64,000 bases of DNA from Trissonchulus latispiculum (lineage: Eukaryota; Nematoda; Enoplea; Enoplida; Ironidae): assembly GCA_030248195.1 (NCBI GenBank), contig JASAND010016332.1, positions 79,747 to 143,746 of the forward strand, read 5' to 3'. Under the pieces are notes generated by a model. That model did not search any database. It was not told the origin of the DNA and saw nothing but the letters and a program-made list of their open reading frames with translations. Position 1 is the stretch's first letter. Every line of letters starts with the position of its first letter. The position numbers and the translations under genes are program-made. This document shows positions 1 through 11,830 of this stretch, piece after piece.

Positions 1-557
1 ACCCCCGTGCAAATGCATGAATTTGGTACTGATTCGTAATAGCTGATCTTACTAAGGTACTGATTTTTGAAAGGTGACCTACTGAAACTATATTTCAAAT
101 TCTTGATTTTTAGTAGTGATTACAATCTATTTTGTATCGTACAGTGAAAAATGAAATTCAATTGGTTTTGGAGTTTGCAAATATATATGTAAATAGATAT
201 ACTAAGGTATTAGATTGCCAGGTATGATGGGAAAGCCAACATTGTTCACAAATGGCCTGAACGATATAGTGTCAATCTGGTGTCAATTTATGTTTGCATC
301 ATATAAGTTTTTGGAATCCCTGAATAATGCCTGCATCCTCAGCGCGCCCGACCCGAGGATTGGCGTCAGCCGATAATTCAACCTGTTTTGAATACAGTTT
401 CAGGTTGGATCTAGAGATCATTCGGTATCCTGCCCATTGTGCCTCGCCGATTTTCCAGGGCGAATGTGTGGGTATTGACAATAAAATGTATTAATGATTG
501 GAGAAGATTCGTGCATTGTTATTGGTAGCCGTTGTTTGAGTAGCATTTGCAGTATAT
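1..557. other. AT-rich non-coding stretch
   Basis: No convincing exon was seen. The only longer reading frame (299-481, minus) has no recognisable motif and no strong splice signals around it. Confidence 0.4.
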
Positions 558-897
558 TACTTGCAATTTGTGATAATTAGGTGCAATTTCTAATAATTAG
601 GAGATTTTTTGATAATTAGGTCAATTTTTGATAATTAGCTTCAGTTTCTGTCGACTAAATACAATTTCCTGATAATTAGCTTCAATTTCGGATAATTAGG
701 TGCAAATTGCCATAATTAGGTGAATTTTGATAATTAGACACAATTCTTGTAATTAGGTCTATTTTCGATAACTAGCTTCAATTTCTGATAATCATGTGCA
801 ATTTTATGTAATTTATGTCTACTGCTGATAATCAGGTACAATTTCTGTAGTTAGGCACAATTTCTGTAATTAGGTCTATTGCTGGTAATTAGTCACA
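558..897. repeat. Degenerate minisatellite, unit about 20 bp
   Basis: The words CAATTT, GATAATTAG and GTAATTAGG recur every 18-24 bases about fifteen times, with many substitutions and small length changes. The variation between units suggests an old array. A single stray GATAATTAGG occurs near 18079. Confidence 0.75.
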
Positions 898-3800
898 ATA
901 TCAGCATAATCCAGCATGCCTCATTTTATTAAATATTTCATTGCTTTAGTATGAATAATTCAGCAAATTTAAATTTTAGTAATAAAATCTAGTCTTCAGA
1001 GCATTGCGTGACCAACTTTTGACCCACCTCTGATCTGCGGGCCACACGTGTTGACCCACACCCCACCCGACCAGCGGGTACCCGTTACCCACTTCAAGCT
1101 ATTGTAGAGTTAAATTTAACTCTGCAGCCTTTTTAACATTAATTTTTCAAAGTTTACTTTCCATTCACGAAAATGTAGAGTTAAAAGAGTTAATTTTTAA
1201 TTCTTTTCGCGAATGACCGAAGGTTAAAAGCTTTAACAGTATTTAACTCGGCTTAAGCTTAAGTTAAGCTCATTCAGGAAAAGCATCGAATTAATTTTAA
1301 CTCGTTTAACCTATTCGCGAACGGGTCCTAAGATCACTTGCCGAAACAACACTGCTTAAATTGGTTTTGAACACATTAGTTGTCTTGTTAATAACATCTA
1401 CGCCACGAAGCATACTTTTGACTAGTAAATTAGAAATAGACAAACTTTTTAATATTCAGAAACATATTGAAAATCACGTATTTCGCTGGAATCTTTCCCA
1501 ATTCCTAGTCACAATATCTCGTTGATAAGCTGGAAGGAAAAGCTAGGAAATATTTCTGCCATCCCTTTCACGGGACGCATACAGTCAGCTGACTTGATAA
1601 CACCCTTGGTTAAGCAAGAACTTCGATATGTTGTAGAAAAATCAGAAAACTTTCCCACAGTAAAAAACACTCCAATACATATATTTGCAAAAACAGAAGT
1701 TTCTAACCCCCATCTCAAGCTCACCCAGAATAACTTAATGAATTGAAGTCCGATCTACCTTGCATTCAACTTCCTGTCTTTTGTGTTATTATTAACCAAA
1801 TCCATGCAACTTCCTACGGAAAGCTTTTGTTTATATAGCTTACCTGTAATGTGCCAGTTGTGCATTGATGCTTTATAAACGGTGTCATTTCTCCATAAGA
1901 GTTGGCCACTTCCATTGAAGTTTAACATAAACAATGTGTAAGGTTAAGTGGGAGAGTGATTGCAAAGCAAGCACATGTATTAGTCAATTCGATCTTGTAA
2001 TAAATACATCGACCTATTTTATAAACGAACGCTTAAAAATTACCTGTACTGCTCAGTACCGCGACTTAGCTAATATACCAAAGCCAGCACGGAGGTGTCA
2101 ACTTTGATAATCTGAGAAATATCTCAGTGAGGTGTGCGTAGAGCTTATCACCCTTCTAGTCATACAAGAATTGCGACAGCGCTGTCTGGTATCATGCTAA
2201 ACTTCGCGTTTTCATTACAAAACAAGATCCACGGCATACACAACGAGAAACTCTTAGTGCCATTTGAAGAAAATGACAACTAAAGCCGGCTCGGGACGTT
2301 GGAAAAAGTATTTTGCATATCAGCTGTCTTCGTATAAAAACTCTTACCTACACATTGCTTTTCCTGCTGCGCCTCAGGTCTCTTATGTTTGCTCAGTCTG
2401 AGCTCTCGCACGCTCATTGCTTGATAAGAATGCATTTCACCATAAATCCGTGTACTCAGTGGTTTAACATAGGGCCAGCATAATTTGTGTGTGAATTCCA
2501 GTCTTTTCTTCTGCTTCAACGTGAATATATACGTGTATGTACTTACGTCGAATTGGAAATTTCAAAACAGGAAATATAGATTCTTCCTTTTAATTGATGA
2601 CTCACCATATTTGACTAACATTAACAGCTCCGCAAAGATTTTTCGAATGTATGAAACAAAATAAAGAATATGTTGAAATTTATTAGCAGAGTAAGGTAAA
2701 TTCATTAAGCAACACTAACAACTTTTACTCAATGTTTTGCAGGTAAATTTTCTAAAGTTACAAGAACTCCGTCATAAAATAATTGGCTGATTGTAAATGT
2801 TGTCCAAGGAAAACCTAAACCTTTTGCACTAAATATTTTCTTGTTGAAGAAGAAATTTGCATTATGAACATAAGCAAAGTTCATTGAAAATTCTTTCAGA
2901 GTTTATTGAGGGTACAGTATTCAAATAAAATACTTTGTCAAGTTTGGACGGCTTTTGCTAAATCTCAGTTTCCTCAACTTAAAAATAATTCTGCTTCGCA
3001 GCAGGCCTAAAAGTTATGAAAATGTTCCTCTGACAACATGTAATTTTTTGCAGACAATATTGCTTGTAACGAATATGCTTTGAAAGCTGGCTGGGTTACA
3101 CATAAACCAGGTTGTTGCCACACAGGAAACGTTTGTGGAAAATCACAATGTTGCTAACTTTGCTTCCCACATGCGATGACGCATTAATCTGCAGAGATCG
3201 TGGAATATGGATTTTATCAAGAGGAAATTGGTCACATCAATGTACTCTTTTCTCTCCTTATAAAACGATTTTGTGGCATCGGCCTCTCCTATATAAACTT
3301 GCGTCTTTAAAGATGGAAAATCCTTCATCCAATTATCCTTGAACAAAGCTTCTCCAAATGGCTCCAAGGTCTTGATTAAGGCGAGCTTCCCCCATAGCAT
3401 ACTTTAAGCGGTCTTATAATTTTAACATCTGTAATATATACAAAATCATAGTAATACACCTGGTTGCTGTGTTCAATCTCACAACTCAGCTCAATAGATT
3501 TGTATTTCAAGGGTCATATAACTGCAATCGCTAATTCACTGGTCACATCTCACATATTGGATGTCATCGTACAATGTCGAAATTGCTAAGTTTCTCCCGG
3601 CCAACCAAGCGGAACTTTTAAATTCTGATACATGGTTCGCATATTTTGCTTTGGAAATGCTTGAAAACCAAAACTGGAAGATATCGACATTGACAGGAAT
3701 TGGAAAAACTGTTAAAATCTTGTCAGCAGAGCTCAAAATTGGCCAGGGTTACAACTGCGAGTGGAAGCCATTTCCACGATGCGTTGAGTCGTAATCGATT

Positions 3801-4949
3801 TCAAAGTTTCCATCGACTCTAATTTAATGTTGTCCTGGAACAAACATGTCTACCAAGTTTACATCGGAGACAACTGAAAATTAGGCCTAACGTATTTCAA
3901 TTAAAAATCAACGACTTATTGAAAGGATGAATATGTATGTAAAATGAATACCCATAAGGAATTGTGTAGTCTTATACTACTCTACAATTTCGTAAGTCCC
4001 TCGGTTTTTCTCCTCAAATTACATACGTATAGCTACGATTTTTTATCTATATGCCATTTAAGCCTATACGAACTAGGAAAGAATACTGTTGGCTTTCAAA
4101 ATTTTTGCCAAAACTGTACGATTTGACGAACCTGTGCCTGCCTTACTGAACAAAGAAAAAGACTATTGATATCATTCTAATTAGAAATAAACCATGGATC
4201 ATGTTTAATATAATGATCTGGAGAAAAACTTGCTAAGCAGCACGTGTTACCAAATCATTATCACCTTATTTGAATTTTATCAACATTATGCACGACTTTT
4301 GCGAACTATTTGTATTCCAATTTGTTAATCAGCAAATAAAAATAATAAAGGTTGCCGCTGCGATGCTGTGATGCAGCTTAGCTATAACTTTATTTACAAT
4401 TAATCGCATGTTGATACTTCAATACAAATTTCCTGCTACAGCAGTTTTGTTGGTATGACCACTGTTAGATTATCTTATCAGGGCTAGGCGAGTATGTTAG
4501 TAGAGAAGAAATTTCTTTGGTTCACTGTGATTATTTATAAAGTGACTCAAAGGAATTTCAGTTACAACCACAATGATGCTCTCTATCGTATATAAGACAA
4601 AGCATTAATTTATCAATTTTCATAATTTACTTAAGCTCTTAAAACGCCATCGAACTTGTTTTACACTTTACTACTGGATGGTCGTTATACCGTATCAATA
4701 ATCACGGCATAATTAACTATCAAATCAAATCGAAAATTAACAAATCCTCTATGTTCTAATATGTTCTAACATTGTAGACAGTGTGAAACTGTGTGGGGTT
4801 CAAAGGGAAGAGTTGTGCCATTAAGTTAAATCAATCATGCCTAAACCAGCATAGCAGCTACCGTTTCCGAAACAATAATATATCTGCCAATGCGATCCAC
4901 TTCTGCGAACAAGAATGATACAAATTGCAAGTGTATTGCTACGTCTGAA
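898..4949. other. Long AT-rich stretch without a recognised gene
   Basis: Several 60-85 aa reading frames occur on both strands (1522-1746, 3112-3342, 3561-3794), but none carries a domain I can name with confidence. At 1080-1330 the sequence is rich in GAGTTAA and TTAACTC words and contains TTCACGAAAAT and ATTCGCGAA in opposed orientation, as in a decayed foldback element. Confidence 0.35.
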
Positions 4950-5193
4950 ATTTGCTGCTGCTGTAGCTGCAAGATAGCTGGTCTCATACTAAACAATGAA
5001 TTGTTAGCAATACTTGCTGTTGCTGTTGTCGCTGTTGTTGTTACATACGTTTTGTGGGAGAGCGAATGCTAGCAAAATTTGTTGCTGCTGTAGCTGCAAG
5101 ATTGCTGAACTCATACTAAACAATGAATTGTTAGCAATACTTGCTGTTGCAGCTATCGGTGTTAATTACTTTTTGTGGGACAGCAAATGTTAG
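4950..5193 (+). CDS. Tandemly duplicated terminal exon: Cys cluster plus transmembrane segment
   Basis: Two adjacent units of about 120 bp (about 4950-5072 and 5075-5193) can each be read in frame as a cysteine cluster, a short spacer and one strongly hydrophobic helix. Each ends in an acidic/aromatic tail followed by TAG at the same place. The units differ by substitutions and by a length change that keeps the frame, so the coding reading was conserved after duplication. The first unit is open back to an ATG at 4890, which would give 60 aa. A tail-anchored or C-terminal membrane exon, possibly alternative last exons, is the simplest reading; the cysteines could be lipid-modified. I do not recognise a family and cannot connect the exons to an upstream gene. 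Confidence 0.4.
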
Positions 5194-5966
5194 CAATAAG
5201 ACCTTAAGTGGATTTTGTAAAATTACACTTTATTAATAAGTCCAAATCCTCCCCTTTATCTATACCTTTTAATTGAATGCAAGTTGGAAGAGCATTAGGT
5301 TATGAATTTTAAATTATTTAAATTATTCAAAATTAAGCAACTCAATCCTAATAAATAAATATAATAAACATGAATGAGTTACATCTTCGAAAAGGATGGT
5401 AACGGCACACAACTTCTGCACGACTTTGTGTTAAGATACATATCTTTGAAAAACATTAATAATAACATAACATTGTACTACCAGATTCTGCTCCCTTAAT
5501 TAGATTACATAGTTTTCAACGTGTCTTCTTCAATCTGAAATGCTAATAAACTTTTTAGTACACTTTGGACAAGTGTACATAGCTACTGATAATTCATCCA
5601 ATTCCTAAAAGATTAGCTTTCTGTTTCAGCCGGTGCATGTGACCAAGCTGATTTCATGGGAAGTTGCATGTTCTATCCCGGAAAGGACAAATTAATTGCA
5701 ACCTAGCAATTGACCAGTTCTCTGGTCTTCCATTGCCAGGAAACATAAACCTTAATTCTTTTGCCAATATGTTGTGCAAATACTATTTAACATCAGACAA
5801 TGACATTTCCTTGTTCACAAATCTGCGTACACTATTGTTTCTACCAGTGTTCGAAGATTCGGGCTCAGTTAGCCCTCATTACAAACACATTCTAAAAATA
5901 ACCACTACTGTCTGCAAAACTCATCATAATCAACATCATCAGAAGGCATAATCATCAACAACACCA
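5194..5966. other. Intergenic or intronic AT-rich stretch
   Basis: A 95-aa frame at 5664-5951 has no recognisable motif. Nothing else was seen. Confidence 0.3.
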
Positions 5967-6374
5967 ATGGTTCTAGCAGTAACAACAACTACGATTACCG
6001 TGTTAAATACAGCTGCAGCATCAACTACAGTAGCTGAAGTTACTACAGCAACAAGGAAACAAATGTCTGCTGTAGAATTGACGACAACAGATGCTACTGT
6101 ATTTACAACTACAGAGCTCAACATTGGGGCAAGCAATCCTTGGTTGACTGTGGTTTGTGGTCTTATTTGCTGCATTCAGAGTTTTTGCGAAACGAGGCTT
6201 TCGGACGTTTACCGGGTTTTTATACAAAACAAGGAACAGTTTGCAACTATCAACAGAACAATTTTTCGAAAGATCGAACGGAAAGGTGTTTTGATGGACA
6301 AACATTCAGTTGGCTATGATATTCCTAATTCTAGAACTTGCCCCTTTATTGCTCATGCATCATGGTCCTGTTGA
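5967..6374 (+). CDS. Thr-rich ORF, possible mucin-like exon
   Basis: This 135-aa frame begins with about 50 residues dominated by Thr, Ala and Val, followed by a hydrophobic Cys-containing stretch (around residues 58-75) and a basic tail. The Thr-rich part resembles the modules at 8305-8654 and 12641-12877, so it may be an exon of the same or a related extracellular protein. A possible acceptor (TTCTAG) lies just inside the frame. I see no clear donor, so the real exon end is uncertain and the second half may be non-coding. Confidence 0.3.
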   Translation: MVLAVTTTTITVLNTAAASTTVAEVTTATRKQMSAVELTTTDATVFTTTELNIGASNPWLTVVCGLICCIQSFCETRLSDVYRVFIQNKEQFATINRTIFRKIERKGVLMDKHSVGYDIPNSRTCPFIAHASWSC

Positions 6375-6864
6375 CGACTTGTATAAGAACATTCAATAGA
6401 TAAACCTCAGGCGAAAAACTCCAGGTAACCCTAGAGTGGTCAGGCACCATATCGTCATTCAGGAGCCTGGTAAAATGTTTATGTCGAACTATGGAAAATG
6501 GCGGGCTTCCGACTTCTGCTTCATGTTTACTACAAACATCATACTAATTGTCAAATTACGAATTAACATCATACTAGTTGTCAAATCTATCAACCGTCGT
6601 GAAAAAGACGCTTCATAACAAATGTATTGCACGAAATTTATTTTCAGACAGTTCCTTAAGTTACAATACGCAAAGCATACTATCTGCATAATCAGCATAA
6701 ATCACTGAAATTATACAATTGCAGGTTCTGTGTTGGTTTTTATCGCTCAGTTGTCTTAGATTGCAATATGTAAGCTTTATCAAAACCACCTACATTAGCC
6801 TTGATTTTTTATCAACTGGTTCTGATTCCTGATCCAAAACATTTTTATTTTATTTTCATTATCA
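6375..6864. other. Non-coding stretch before a MITE
   Basis: Short overlapping frames on both strands have no motif. No repeat structure was seen. Confidence 0.3.
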
Positions 6865-6871
6865 GTTATAT

Positions 6872-7221
6872 CAAGAGTACATAATACATAAGATTATGAC
6901 AGCTGGCATACTCTATGTATTATCAGCTTGACACATCCTCTGCACGCTAACGGCTAACCCCCCCCCGCAAATTGGTACCCAATCGAAACGGGGGTGCGCT
7001 CACTCGCTCTATGTTTATGTGCTAAAGCTCGAAAACACAAGCACTACGTGTGCGAGTTTTGTGTCTGTTTCGAGCTTTAGAACACATGCATAGCGGCGCA
7101 ATTTTTTTTGAAGTGAGGGGTCCAATTTGCGGGTGGGGGTTAGCCGTTAGCGTGCAGAGGATGTGTCACGCTTATAATACATAGAGTATGACAGCTGTCA
7201 TACTCTTATTATGTACTCTTG
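6872..7221. mobile_element. MITE, CAAGAGT family, copy 1 (350 bp)
   Basis: The element is bounded by inverted ends CAAGAGTACATAATA and TATTATGTACTCTTG. The flanks are GTTATAT (6865-6871) and GTCATAT (7222-7228), a 7-bp target duplication with one mismatch. Inside, the halves around 6930-6975 and 7135-7175 are inverted to each other (GCACGCTAACGGCTAA against TTAGCCGTTAGCGTGC), so the whole element is largely self-complementary. It has no coding capacity. The interior is closely related to the copy at 31727-32129. Confidence 0.85.
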
Positions 7222-7228
7222 GTCATAT

Positions 7229-8304
7229 TAGGAAAATTCAGTGTGTCAACTGGGAAAACTCCATTTGTTCAGTTTATTCAATAGTTTTACACAATGCAAT
7301 TAAATAAAATTATTTATTTATATAACTAGCATAACATAACATTACATAACATAACATAACATAACATACATAACTATAACTATTTACATGACTACACAAT
7401 TTACATATCTATTTATATTTTGCATAACTAAGTTTAATGTTTTGATACAACTTTCATTAGTGTTCTGGGTTTATACTTTTGTTGTATGCCTAAATAAACC
7501 ATTATTTTTTCCATCGAGTGACTGATACTATTATTAAGCATTTGTTTAATATTTAGTATAATCTTCATTAGACGTTTTGTTTTTAAACTTTGCCTTACAT
7601 AAACTCCTAAACTCATACAATTTTTCATCTGGCCGCTGATGCTCTTAACCACTTGTTTTGTTCTGGAAAATGAAATAAGTTTAAATTATATATTTCACTT
7701 TAAGCACATTTGCTCCACACGCACATCAGTTGCTCGATTTGAATTATGTATTTATTTCTCATGTTAGCAACTATTTGCGCAGTTGAATGTCAGATTTTCT
7801 AATCTACATGTTTTTCGCGGCGGCGTCCCATGTCTATAGTTAGATCATTGGCCTATTCTTGACAAGGGAGCTTTTGAATTTTGGGTCGCGACTTTTGTAA
7901 AATGATTTCCTTTGGCGTCCTGAAGCTAGTAACCCTTAAAAAGGCTGTTAGCTCAGAGGTGGTCCGAATGTGATCCAGGACAAATTGCCTGTGAGCAAAT
8001 ACTCCTGGGGAACTTGCTTCTAAGATAATTTTCAATGAGGCAATATCTAAGGGGCTTTACAATTTCCTTGTATTTCACTGCAGCAGGAATTGTAACTAAC
8101 TCCGAGCTAAAGTCCTCATGTTGACACATGAAGCAGAATCAGAGAACGCAGCCAGTTTGAGCATAACGTATATGCAATTACTACTCATACTTAAATGGGA
8201 TTGCTCAAAGATTTGTACGCTTTTGTCTACATGATTCAATGAGAAGTACTTTTATTTTTAAGGACCTAGTACCTCCTTTATAGTTTCTGGATTTCTTATT
8301 TTAG
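7229..8304. other. Non-coding stretch with ATAAC simple repeat
   Basis: A short ATAAC-type simple repeat lies at about 7325-7380. The rest is AT-rich, and reading frames at 7434-7652 and 7853-8035 (minus) have no motif. It ends in an acceptor-like TTTCTTATTTTAG before the Thr-rich exon. Confidence 0.35.
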
Positions 8305-8387
8305 AGTTTATTACTAACATCTGATTCCTCTACTAACCTTACATTCAGTGTTCCTACCAGTCCCGCTGATACTAGTACTACTGCTGA

Positions 8388-8450
<63 letters not shown>

Positions 8451-8654
8451 ATTTACGACAACATCAACAACTGTATTTGCCGACGATTCTACAACTAGAA
8501 GTAGTAGTGCCACAACAAAAACTAGTATTTCTACTGATTTTAGCACTGCTACTGCTACAACCAGTACAACCACCACCACCACCACCTGCAGCACCTTCAC
8601 TGCCGCCGACAAGCCCACCACTGCTGAACCCAGATATCCAGCTTTGACAACTGG
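8305..8654 (+). CDS. Thr-rich mucin-like internal exon
   Basis: Between a good acceptor (TTCTTATTTTAG, ending at 8304) and a strong donor (GTAAGTG at 8655) one frame is open for about 116 codons. More than half of the residues are Thr or Ser, with runs of Thr encoded by an ACT/ACC microsatellite, followed by a Pro/Ala-containing stretch. The exon ends in phase 2. Such a composition fits an O-glycosylated extracellular stalk. An in-frame TAG sits right at the acceptor, so the exon cannot extend upstream without splicing. Partner exons cannot be assigned: joining directly to the exon at 12641 gives a stop. The antisense poly-Val frame over the same bases is a shadow. Confidence 0.5.
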
Positions 8655-9849
8655 GTAAGTGTAAGATAAAAGTAATTAGAGACTTTGCATCACCAGGATC
8701 AGAGACGTACCTTATGATCATTCGTAAATGGAACACTGAGAAATAGTGATTATTAAGTTAATTTGATAAACTCAGTAATAAATTTGATAGCTTAAAATTA
8801 AACTGAAATTCAATGGAGATTAGTGAAAAAAACCGTTACTTGTAGAGTCTTTTACTGAATGTAATTAGGAATCACTGTCGTGAATCGAGCCACTAAGCAC
8901 TCGGACATTCCTTTGCAGGGTTACGGTAGCAGGTGGTAAAGATTTGTTTGCCGTTTTAGAGGAATTGTTGCCGACGTGGCTTGTAGTCTTGCTCTAATTG
9001 GATAGAATAAGCGACTTTACTTTACTACTGATTGTTAATTATAGGGGGCGCGATAGCGCTCCCGCTATAACATGGGTGTAAAAGGCTCAGTGCGGCCCTT
9101 AGAGAAAGGTTCGAGCATCGCGCCAGCTAAATACTCAACGAAACTACACAAATTTGGTATCGTTGGAATCTGAATCAGTACTAGAATCAGTAATCAGTAG
9201 GCGTACTGCAAGTAGCAAAAACGTTTTGGTCAAAATTGTCAACTTTGGAAATTTTCTCTTCCGGACAAGTTCGGTCCGTTTGTTTTTTCCGTGTAAGTCA
9301 GGCTTGGAGAAGTAGTTTTCTTTGAACTCAAAAACTGAACGATCTGGGCACTTTTAGCTCGTGAAGTTTGATTTTTCTGAGAGCAGAATTTGTGTTTAAT
9401 GTACCTTTTGGACAATTTTCCGCTGCCCGACCCAGGCGGCCACCTGTGCGGCCGGCCAAATGTGGCCTGGCAGCTAAGACGATCAAAAAAGGCAGCTTTT
9501 GTGTCACGGCTAATTTCTAAGTTCCAACTCCACAGGAAATAGCCAAAACAGGCCTAAACATGCTGTTTTGTGCCATAGAGTGGAACGCATATAAAAGTTA
9601 TCGGGGTCGCTGAACACGATGAGCATAGTCGAAGCGCTGTCCGGTGCTGGCATCGTGCTCTACTGTAATGCACCAACCATAAGACGTGGGCTGTAGACTT
9701 ACTGTAAACGGTTGAACATGTTAAATTGGGTGTATAGGTAGCTTAGGAAATGGCAAATTAACACAGATACGTTTCGTATACATTACGATGTCGCTGCGTG
9801 GTTGCGCGGCAGTAGGGTGCTGCTGGAGTACACCACTGCCTATAACTAG
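8655..9849. other. Non-coding stretch
   Basis: This follows the donor at 8655. A pyrimidine-rich TTCCTTTGCAG acceptor lies near 8919, but joining it to the upstream exon gives a stop at once. A GC-richer patch at 9420-9480 is unexplained. Confidence 0.3.
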
Positions 9850-10041
9850 CTACAGATAAGCTGCCATTGTCTGAAATTTTGCATATAACTGCAGAAGAGC
9901 ATTAGAAATCCTGCCGTATAGGTTTCCTTCATTGGCAGCGTAATTTCCATCTGGTTGCGCTGCAGTTGTGTGCTGCTCAAATACAGCACGGACTATAACT
10001 AGAAACAGAAACAGCATCTTCATACACAACAACAACGTCAT
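9850..10041 (-). CDS. Small secreted-peptide-like ORF with duplicated 3' piece
   Basis: A 63-aa frame begins with a hydrophobic leader of signal-peptide type (residues 1-20; a second Met at residue 8 is an alternative start). A short hydrophilic peptide with no cysteines after the leader follows. Just downstream on the same strand (about 9770-9850) the DNA encodes a second version of the segment around LVI...QH.TAAQP, without indels, so part of the exon has been duplicated in tandem. An internal AATTTCAG could also serve as an acceptor. I recognise no peptide family; neuropeptide-like, antimicrobial or chance are all possible. Confidence 0.35.
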   Translation of the reverse strand: MTLLLCMKMLFLFLVIVRAVFEQHTTAAQPDGNYAANEGNLYGRISNALLQLYAKFQTMAAYL

Positions 10042-11529
10042 CCAGAAACAACTTCCAGCAAGCGCCGAAAAGATGTAAGGAAAATATCATTTTTATTAAA
10101 GTACTTTTAATCTATAGGTTTGTAAACATTGGCAATTGAATCCGTTTAATTTTAAGATTAGACATTTCCTAGGAGCGTTGTCGCAAATTGCTAGATAAAT
10201 TATAAAGTTTGTCCGCCACCAATCGTTTTCCTAATCTTCCGCTTATTCTGATTTTTAATCTGTACCCCTGAGCTAGTTGGCGTGGGCTTTAATAGGTCTT
10301 ATTATGCTTGCCACAAAGCTAAAACTAAAACATGAGAAGAGAATAACTTGAAATAAGGAGAATAATTATAGAAGTACTCACTAATGTTGTGCAGCCGTTA
10401 TTAGTAGGGCTAATTACGGTGCTGGTTTAATGGGGTAAACGAAGACACGTTTCCCATTTTGATGAACCAGTTGTCAAGAAAAACTACTGTACATAAGTTG
10501 AAGGACTGGCAGTTGCTGTGCAGATGGAGGAAAACGGGAATAGTACTGTCGCAATCGGTTTTGTGAATGATAGGAAAGCAAAAAGGTATATCGAAGTTTA
10601 AGTAAACCTTGAAATTGAAGCATCCTAAGTCAAACAAATTACTCAACAATCCTGACAGTTAATGAAAAAGCTGTCACTGTAGTTGACGCTTTGTTTGACT
10701 ACTGCTGTTTTCTTGAAATCTCTCTTCATTTAAATGTGTTTCGTATTTTATGAAACCTACCACAAGTTTGTACAGACGGTGTATTGGGTGTACACCAAAT
10801 GTGTTGGTTCAAGACCAGTAGTCCTAGTATCCGCTCTTGGGAGACTGGATCTGGTCCGAATATTATTGGCCACCTACAACCTTTGGATTTGAGAAGAAGA
10901 AATGTGGCGAAAGGTTTGTTTTTAGAGCTCCTATGCGATTCCCTTAATCACTACCTACCACGTGGGGAATTGCGCTGATCGTTAAAAAAATTGTCTCCTT
11001 CATGGCACCTGAAAAACTAGAGCAATTTCAAAGCGAAAGCATAATACTCTGGTGGACGGTTACATCAACCAGCACAATAATCAAAGTGAACCCGGACTCT
11101 GGAAAACAAGGACATCTGATACTGAATTGCTACACTGAGCTAAAAAATGTATTTTCTGAAAACAGAAACTCCTAAAATTTTTAAGGCAGGGTTGTACAGC
11201 ACTGCTTAAACTCTTTACTTCTAGAAACCCCTCACACACTTTGAATGAAGATAAAATACGCGTGGTACTAAAAAGGCAGTATTAAATCTTCAGGTAGACA
11301 CACAAAATTAGCAAACGTAGTGTGCACAGCATTTATTTTTAAACGTACAGTTCTCGTCTGATAAAGTTAAGATGGGATTTCCAAATTAATTATACACGCA
11401 GGTCGTACCCACAACTTATAGCAGCAACATTGATGAATAATGTTTGCAGATATTTGATAAAATAATGTTTCCAGCTGTTTACACAGTTCGATAAAATAAT
11501 GTTTGTAATGGTTTACACTGTCCTGGATT
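10042..11529. other. Non-coding stretch
   Basis: Frames at 10410-10649 (minus) and 10784-10978 (plus) have no motif or convincing splice context. No repeat of note was seen. Confidence 0.3.
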
Positions 11530-11830
11530 CATTTTTTCCTAAGCCTAAATCCGGGTTTTGGCCTTAAAAGTTTTTGTACCCGATTTCCTTCAGAAGTTGG
11601 TCCCAGGGTAATTCAACCCCTCTGAAACTGAACTCAAATTTTCGGATCTCGAGATATTCGGCCTTGAGATTCCGGATTTTGAAACATTTTCCCAAAAGTA
11701 GTCAATATGGTGCTCAAATGAAGGACCAGGTCGAGCTGAGCAATTTCGCTTGTTGAAATATTTTTCGGAAAAACGTCTTGCGAAAGTTCCGGCCGAAAAC
11801 CGCAAATACGGGAATTCTCGGAAAATCGGA
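11530..11830. repeat. Dispersed repeat, copy A
   Basis: This segment is recognisably related over about 300 bp to 46900-47210. Both contain, in the same order, GTTGGTC.(C/T)AGGGTAATTC, an ATTCCG.ATTTTGAAA.AT word, a GTCGAGCTGA.CAA word, and an ACCGAAAA...CGGGAATTC word. Divergence is high, which marks it as an old interspersed repeat. Confidence 0.55.

Noticed and set aside
558..897. Regularly spaced repeats considered as a CRISPR array
   Set aside because: Units vary and have no unique spacers; the context is eukaryotic.
3561..3794. 77-aa frame with TGIGKTV, resembling the TFIIS/elongin N-terminal (LW) motif
   Set aside because: Only about eight residues fit; the spacing before and the helix after do not match the domain, and there are no splice signals to support an exon.
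8301..8621. Poly-Val frame on the minus strand
   Set aside because: It is the complement of the ACT/ACC repeat that encodes Thr on the plus strand, where splice sites agree.
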